Below, piece by piece: positions 57,896 through 64,000 of a stretch of DNA of 64,000 nt. The position numbers and the translations under genes are program-made. Source of the stretch: Cryptomeria japonica (taxonomy: Eukaryota > Streptophyta > Pinopsida > Cupressales > Cupressaceae); the NCBI RefSeq assembly GCF_030272615.1, contig NC_081409.1:912356340-912420339 (forward strand), written 5' to 3'. Within the stretch, counting starts at the first letter, position 1. The number at the start of each line of letters is the position of its first letter. The notes beneath the pieces were generated by a model. It saw nothing but the letters and a program-made list of their open reading frames with translations. It searched no databases and was not told the origin of the DNA.

Positions 57896-60087
57896 TATCA
57901 TCATCATCATCATCATCATCTGATAAATCTGATTGGAAATCCTTCTATGCAAGATAACTTGAAGAAAGCAGGAGAGAAAATGAAGAACTTGAAGAACTTG
58001 AATCACTATTTGCAAGGAAAATGCTTAAAGGTCCAATTGGAAGTAAATATGAAGGTAAATCACCCTTTAGATGTTTTAACTGTAATAAGATTGGTCATAT
58101 GGCTTCTAGATGTCCTGATAGACATGCAAGATTAAGAGAAGAAGCTAAAAGAATATATAAGCCTAACCTTGATTATCAGAGATATAAGTTTAAGAAGAAT
58201 AGAGATAAATCTTGTTATTATGCTGATGAAGGAGTTACTGATGATTCTAAGGATTCGACAAACAATGGATGGGATTTTGTTGCTATAATAGAAGATCAAC
58301 CGACACCTACTGTTCAACCGGTCGAGCAAGCCCTAGCAGCTAAAGTAAATTCTTGTTTGATCAAAGGAAAAGGCACTATATCTTTTGATGGTAAGCACAA
58401 TATTGATAATGTTTACTATGTTGAAGGTTTGAAACATAATATTTTGAGTGTTGGTCAATTAGTTGAGAAAGGATTTCAGTTACAATTCAAGAATGGTAAA
58501 TGCAAAATCTTAAATAGAACTGGTTTGGAAATTGCAACCGGTAATCAGACTAGAGGTAATATCTTTCATTTGAACAGCAATGAGAAAGCATGTTTGATTG
58601 CACATATTGATGAAAGTTGGTTATGGCATAAGAGACTTTGTCATGTAAATTTTGATTGCATTGTGAAAATCAGTACAAATAAGTCAGTAAGAGATTTACC
58701 TAAGATTGTTAAACCTCACAATCCGATATGTAAGGAATGTCAATTTGGAAAGCAAGTTAGAGCAACTTTCAAGAGTATTCCAGAAAAATCTAACAATGTT
58801 CTTGATTTAATTAATACTGATTTATGTGGTCCAACAAGAACTAGAAGTATACAAGGAGATAGGTATTTTATGCTAATCATTGATGACTATTCTAGAATGT
58901 GTTGGGTTACTTTTCTCAAGGAAAAATCTGAAGCATTTGGGAAATTTAAGCTATTCAAGGTGATGGTAGAAAATGAAACCGGAAAGAAAATCAAGTGCTC
59001 GAGATCAGATCAAGGAGGTGAATTCACATCTAAGGAATTTAATACATTCTATGAAGTGAATGGGATCTGAAGACAATTATCAACACCCCGGACACCCCAG
59101 CATAATGGAGTTGTATAAAGGAAAAACAAAACTATCTTGGATGCAACAAGAAGTATGATATCAGAAGCAAATATACCTCATATATACCAGAGAGAAGTGG
59201 TCAATACAATAGTTTATACATTCAACAAAGTTCACATCAGAGGTGAAACCGATAAGACCCCACATAAACTATGGTTTGGTAATACTCCTACTCTTAAATA
59301 TTTCAGAATATTTGGAAGTAAATGCTATATTAGAAGAGATGAGTATATTGGCAAACTTGATCCTAGAAGTGATGAAGGAATATTTCTTGTTTATTCATCT
59401 AACAGCAAGGCATATAGATGTTTTAACAAGAGATTGCAGAAAATTGTTGAGAGTGCAAATGTGAAGATTGATGAACAGTTTAGAGGAAATTCAAGGTACA
59501 TAGACTCTGAACTGACAATAGAGATAATCACAAATGAACCTACTGTCAATACAATGGTATAGAATGGTGATCTAGTTACACCGACATCATCTGAGGATTC
59601 AACAATCACTGAGGAACGAGTAAAAACACCCCAATACGTAAGATTAAATCATTCTGAAGATCAGATAGTTGGAAACAAATTTCAAGGAGTTATGACTAGA
59701 GGAAGATTGGCAAATGAAGAGGTATGTCTTATTTCTCAAATTGAACCAACATCAATTAATGAGGCATGTGAAGATAAATACTGGATTAAAGCTATGGAAG
59801 ATGAATTGGAACAAATTGAAAGCAACAACACTTGGTCATTAGTTCCCTGGCCTAAAGACAAAAATGTAATTGGAACTAAATGGGTTTTAAGAAATAAACT
59901 TAATGAAGATGGTAAGGTAATCATAAACAAAGAAGGATTAGTGTGTAATGGATATTCACAGAAAGAAGGAATTGATTACAATGAAACCTTTGCACCGGTA
60001 GCTAGAATTGAGGCAGTCAGACTTTTATTGGCTTTTGCAGCACACAAGAACTACAAAGTATATCAAATGGATGTTAAATGTGCATTT
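57193..60087 (+). pseudogene. Element E gag-pol, protease site deleted and RT truncated
   Basis: Gag starts at ATG 57193 (MSSNYFRKES). A serine tract lies at residues 217-243. TAA at 57955 interrupts before the zinc knuckle, which is intact (CFNCNKIGHMASRC, near 58072-58113). Between AALAAKV and CLIKGKG (near 58346) the segment with the protease catalytic DSG, present in A at 27160-27290, is absent: about 40 codons are missing without a frame change. Integrase follows with HHCC and DDE motifs (NTDLCGP, SDQGGEF). Stops: TGA near 59068, TAA near 59116, TAG 59560. The RT reads to QMDVKCAF at 60087, where the LTR of F begins, so the FVDD box and RNase H are lost from view. Confidence 0.93.
57841..57924 (+). 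repeat. TCA trinucleotide microsatellite in gag (poly-Ser)
   Basis: Eighteen TCA codons, one TTA, then seven TCA and a TCT. Elements A, B and F have only a short Ser/Thr/Pro stretch at this point, so the expansion is private to E. It remains in frame. Confidence 0.95.
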
Positions 60088-61146
60088 TGTTGGTATTTTG
60101 GTATAGTTTTGTCATTGATGTCAACACCTACTAAAACACTAGCACTTTGGAGATCCAGCAACATTCACCGACAAGCAAGTAACTATTGCATAGTTACTGG
60201 TATATGGTTCACCGACATGATATAATGATCACCGACACTTGAAATGATATGGAAGACACTTGGTAATATCGAAGACATCGTGTGGACATCTTATCTTAAT
60301 GAATTAATTATTGGTATATTCATATTTGCATATTTTCTTTTACCAACAAATAGGTCCAGGGTTACCTAGGGTTACACCGGCAGGTTTATCTTTTCCAAAT
60401 CAGCATGGCACGCTATGGAAATGATTAATTATTGTTGTAAATGCATTGAGCTGACATGTTCAATCGGTTATTGCATCGGATATTATATTATTTGTAAAAT
60501 ATTTTTATTGTAATATCTTGTAGAGCCGACCTACTAAAATTGGTCTTAGGTTATGATATAAAGGTAAGATCTTATTTGTAAGATCAAGTGTGGAATGCAA
60601 AAAAGAATTGTGTGAAGGTATATGCGAGATTAAGCAGTGCAATACATGCAGAAATCATTTGAAGGTGAAGTTAGGTTTTTGTGAAAGCATATCAGCATTA
60701 CATCGATACTGAATCCAACATATGAAGATGCTATTTTGTGCAGTACATTCTTATTGGATTTAACCATCCAACTGTAGTCAGTGTGACTCCCATTTTGTGA
60801 TTGAGCAGTGAGCTCTAGGCTGTTGGCCTTTCTACATGTGCAGACCCATTTATGTACACTTACTATTTGCAGTAGTATCATCTGATTGTGGGTAAGGTTT
60901 CCCACCATGGTTTTTCCCCTTACAGGGTTTCCATGTACAAATATTGGTGTCATGCATTGTGGATGACTTTGTGTTTATGTTTTATGCATTAATCTTTACC
61001 GGTATAGCAATTAACTGTTAAAACTGTCTACCGGCATACTTAACTGGTTTATCAGTATTAAGCATTAAGTTGGTTAAGTTGTTTTTGGTTTGAATTTATT
61101 TGACAACTGATCCCCCCCCCCTCTCGATTGTCTCTGGAACCTAACA
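60088..61146 (+). repeat. 5' LTR of element F
   Basis: TGTTGG to CCTAACA, 1059 bp. Shares with B the GGGTTACCTAGGGTTACACC block. The TATA region is GATATAAAGG near 60557. Confidence 0.92.
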
Positions 61147-61148
61147 AT

Positions 61149-61160
61149 TGGTATCAGAGC
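61149..61160 (+). other. Primer binding site of element F (iMet)
   Basis: TGGTATCAGAGC, two bases after the LTR end. Confidence 0.95.
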
Positions 61161-61202
61161 TTAGTCCTCTTTTGCAAAAGTTTAACAACTTGAGGAGATC
61201 CA

Positions 61203-64000
61203 ATGTCTACTAATTATTTCAGGAAGGATAGTCCTAAACTTGATGGAACCAACTATGGCATATGGAAGATCAGAATAGAGACACATCTAAAATGCATTAG
61301 TAAAGACATCTGGGAAGTTACAAAGAAAGGTTACACTGCTGTTGTACCTGGTCAGCCCAGTCCAACTACCTTGGCTAAAGATGAGGAAAATGATTGCAAA
61401 GCAAGAGAAGCACTTTTGAGTGCATTATCAAATCAACAAATCATGGGATTATCAGATAGGTCTACTGCTAAATCTATTCGGGATCATTTGGAAACACTGA
61501 ATGAAGGAGATTCCACAGTCAAAATTGCAAAACTTGAAAGCTTCCGGGTCAGGTATGAACATCTGAAAATGGAAGAAGATGAAAGGATTTTTGCTTTTAT
61601 GGAAAGAGTAAATTAAATTGTTTTGGATATTAAATGTTGTGGAGGAACCTTAAGTGAGGATGAAATTGTTTCAAAATTTTTAAGAGGATTGCCACCAGCA
61701 TATAAGATGAAGGTTACTGCTATAAATGAGTTAATCACAATGCCTTATACATCATTAACTAGGGATACATTGATTGGAAAACTTTCAGCTTTTGAAATTG
61801 AAGAATTTGGTCCTGTTGCTACTATAAAGACATTTTTGGCCTTTAAAGCATCAACATCATCTACTCCACCATTTGACAAATCTGATTGCAAAGCCTTTTA
61901 TGCAAGAGAACTTGAAGAAAGCAGGAAAGAAAATGAAGAACTTGAAGAACTTGAAGCACTATTTGCAAGGAAAATGCCTAAAGGTCCAATTGGAAGTAAG
62001 TATGAAGGTAAAGCACCCTTTAAATGTTTTAACTGCAATAAGATTGGTCATATGGCTTCGAGATGCCCTGATAGACATGCTATACTAAGAGAAGAAGCTA
62101 GAAGGACATACAAGCCTAATCCTGAATATCAGAGATACAGATTTAAGAAGAACAAAGACAAATCTTGTTACATTGCTGATGAAGGTGTGACTGATGATTC
62201 TGATGAGGATTCGACAGACAATGGATGGGTTTTTGTTGCTATAATAGAAGATCAACCAACACCTACTGTTCAATCGGTAGAACAAGCTCTAGCAGCTAAG
62301 TTGAAGTAAAGGATGAATGGATCATTGACTCAAGATGCTCACATCATATGACAGGAGACAAAGGTAAATTCTTGAACTTTCAAGAATACAATGAAGGTTT
62401 AGTAAGATTTGGAGATGACAAAGCCTATTCAATCAAAGGTAAGGGTACAATATCTCTTGATGGTAAGCATAACATTGACAATGTTTACTATGTTGAAGGA
62501 TTAAAGCATAATCTTTTAGGTGTTGGTCAATTGGTTGAGAAAGGATTTTACTTACAATTTAAAAATGCAAAATGCAAAATCATGAATAGAACTAGTTTGG
62601 AAATTGCAACCGGTAATCAGACTAGAGGTAATAGCTTTCATTTGAATAACAGTGAAAAGACATGCTTGATTACACATATAGATGAAAGTTGGTTATGGCA
62701 TAATAGACTATGTCATGTAAACTTTGATTGCATGATAAAGATCAGTACTACTAAGGTAGTTAGAGATCTACCTAAAATTGACAAACCTCATAATACAATA
62801 TGTAAGGAATGTCAAGTTGGAAAACAAGTTAGAGATAGTTTCAAAAGTATTCCAAAAAAATTCAATAATGCTCTTGATTTGATTCACACTGATTTATGTG
62901 GTCTAGCTAGAACTAAAAGCTTATAAGGTGATAGATATTTCATGCTAATTATTGATGACTATTCTAGAATGTGTTGGGTTACTTTTCTCAGAGAAAAATC
63001 AAAAGCACTTGGAAAGCTGAAACTATTCGAAGCAATGGTTGAAAATGAAACCAGTAATAAAATCAAATGCTTAAGATCAGATCAAGGAGGAGAATTCACA
63101 TATAAGGACTTTAATACATTCTGTGAAGTGAATGGGATTAGAAGACAACTATCAGCACCTCGGACACCACAACAGAATGGAGTTGTTGAAAGGAAAAACA
63201 TAACTATCTTGGATGCAGCAAGAAGTATGTTATCATAAGCAAATTTACCACATGTGTATTGGAGAGAAGTAGTCAGCACAACGATCTATAAATTCAACAA
63301 AGTTCACATCAAAGGTGAAACCGGTAAGACCCCTCATGAACTATGGTTTGGTAATACTCCTACTCTTAAATATTTCAGAATTTTTGGAAGTAAATGTTAT
63401 ATTAGAAGAGATGAGTATATTGGTAAATTTGATCCTAGAAGTGATGAAGGAATATTTCTTGGCTATTTGTCTAAGAGCAAGGCATATAGATGTTTTAACA
63501 AGAGATTGCAGAAAATTGTTGAGAGTACAAATGTAAAAATTGATGAACAATTCAGAGGAACTTCAAGGTATATAGACTCTGAACCAGCAACAGAAATTGT
63601 GACAAATGAACCTGCAAGAAATCCACCGGTACAGAATGAAGATCTAGTTACACCGATACCATCTAAGGATTCCACAATAATTGAAGAACAACAGCAAACA
63701 AAGACACCCCAGTATGTAAGATTGAATCATTCTGAAGATCAGATAATTGGAAATAAATTTAAAGGAGTTATGACAAGAGGAAGATTGGCAAATGAAGAGG
63801 TATGTCTTATTTCTCAAATAGAACCATCATCTGTTAATGACGCATGTGAAGATAAATTTTGGATTAAAGCTATGGAAGAAGAATTAGAACAAATTGAGAA
63901 AAATAACACTTGGACATTAGTTCCTCGGCCTAAAGATAAAAATGTAATTGGAACCAAATGGGTATTCAGAAACAAACTTAATGAAGATGGTAAGGTTGTC
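61203..64000 (+). pseudogene. Element F gag-pol, broken, incomplete in the window
   Basis: Gag from ATG 61203 with TAA at 61614 (a Glu codon in the relatives). The zinc knuckle is intact (CFNCNKIGHMASRC, near 62026-62067). Just before the protease motif a frameshift occurs (about 62299-62310); after it the motif would read DSR where A has DSG, so both frame and active site are damaged. Integrase runs in 62348-63238 with HTDLCGL (Pro to Leu), SDQGGEF and VVERKN, with stops at 62924 and 63236. RT begins near 63770 and leaves the window before the catalytic box. Confidence 0.92.

Larger units (their letters stand above)
56094..60087 (+). mobile_element. Copia element E (A family), interrupted by element F
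   Basis: 5' LTR 56094-57135, primer site variant, gag to mid-RT, then cut at 60087 by element F. Pentamer before the LTR is GACAT (56089-56093); its partner and the 3' half of E would lie beyond F, outside the window. It inserted into the large unknown frame at 54133-56093. Confidence 0.92.
60088..64000 (+). mobile_element. Copia element F (A family), nested in E, runs off the window
   Basis: LTR 60088-61146, iMet primer site 61149-61160, gag-pol from 61203 to beyond 64000. It interrupts the RT of E. Pentamer before it is CATTT (60083-60087); the matching copy should lie after its 3' LTR outside the window. The LTR is closest to that of B. Confidence 0.93.

Noticed and set aside
57423-58015. 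Minus-strand frames opposite gag of E, including a poly-Met run
   Set aside because: Antisense of the TCA repeat and of gag; not a gene.
24957-64000. Possible endogenous pararetrovirus or env-bearing retrovirus
   Set aside because: Integrase-before-RT order, LTRs and iMet primer sites identify Ty1/copia elements; no envelope or movement-protein frame was seen.
1-64000. CRISPR arrays, bacterial operons, rRNA or tRNA genes
   Set aside because: None seen; the repeats present are microsatellites, tandem arrays and LTRs of a plant genome.

Overview
The window is nuclear DNA of a seed plant with a large, repeat-rich genome. The evidence is a GT-AG intron-containing plant alternative oxidase gene surrounded by Ty1/copia and Ty3/gypsy LTR retrotransposons whose primer sites match the plant initiator-Met tRNA. 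The long AT-rich spacers, long LTRs (0.8-1.3 kb) and nested, decayed insertions fit a gymnosperm best. That lineage call is inference; nothing in the sequence fixes the species.

Layout. 1-5 kb: a decayed reading frame of unknown function, an LTR/leader-like stretch and a ruined gypsy reverse-transcriptase region, all on +. 5.2-9.3 kb: a non-autonomous LTR element on the minus strand without recognisable pol. 9.7-15.2 kb: a gypsy element with a perfect GAAAG target-site duplication that keeps gag but has lost most of pol and half of its 3' LTR. 15.2-17.2 kb: AT-rich spacer with degenerate tandem repeats. 17.2-21.6 kb: the only convincing intact host gene, a four-exon alternative oxidase (AOX; 324 aa predicted). 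21.6-24.9 kb: spacer with a TA microsatellite.

From 25 kb on, one copia family dominates, with four copies: A (24957-31592, +, TSD TGGAC), B (35195-41892, -, TSD GAATG), E (56094 onward, +) and F (60088 to the window end, +, inserted into the RT region of E). All carry long LTRs, an iMet primer site or a one-base variant, gag with one zinc knuckle, then protease, integrase, RT and RNase H. Where the 3' end is visible (A and B) several polypurine tracts precede the 3' LTR, as in Sireviruses. A second copia lineage, C (47257-52842), sits inside remnants of a third element, D (44768 onward), whose gag-like ORF carries a coiled coil and four tandem CCHC knuckles. A related knuckle block lies on the other side of C.

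The least explained material is a reading frame of about 654 codons of unknown function at 54133-56093, cut off by element E, and a minus-strand coding remnant that B split in two and that has a diverged relative at 43.2 kb. Three copies of a tRNA-like, SINE-resembling repeat lie at 42-44.4 kb. Apart from AOX, every coding region carries stops or frameshifts, so the retroelements look inactive. No rRNA or tRNA gene or CRISPR array was recognised.
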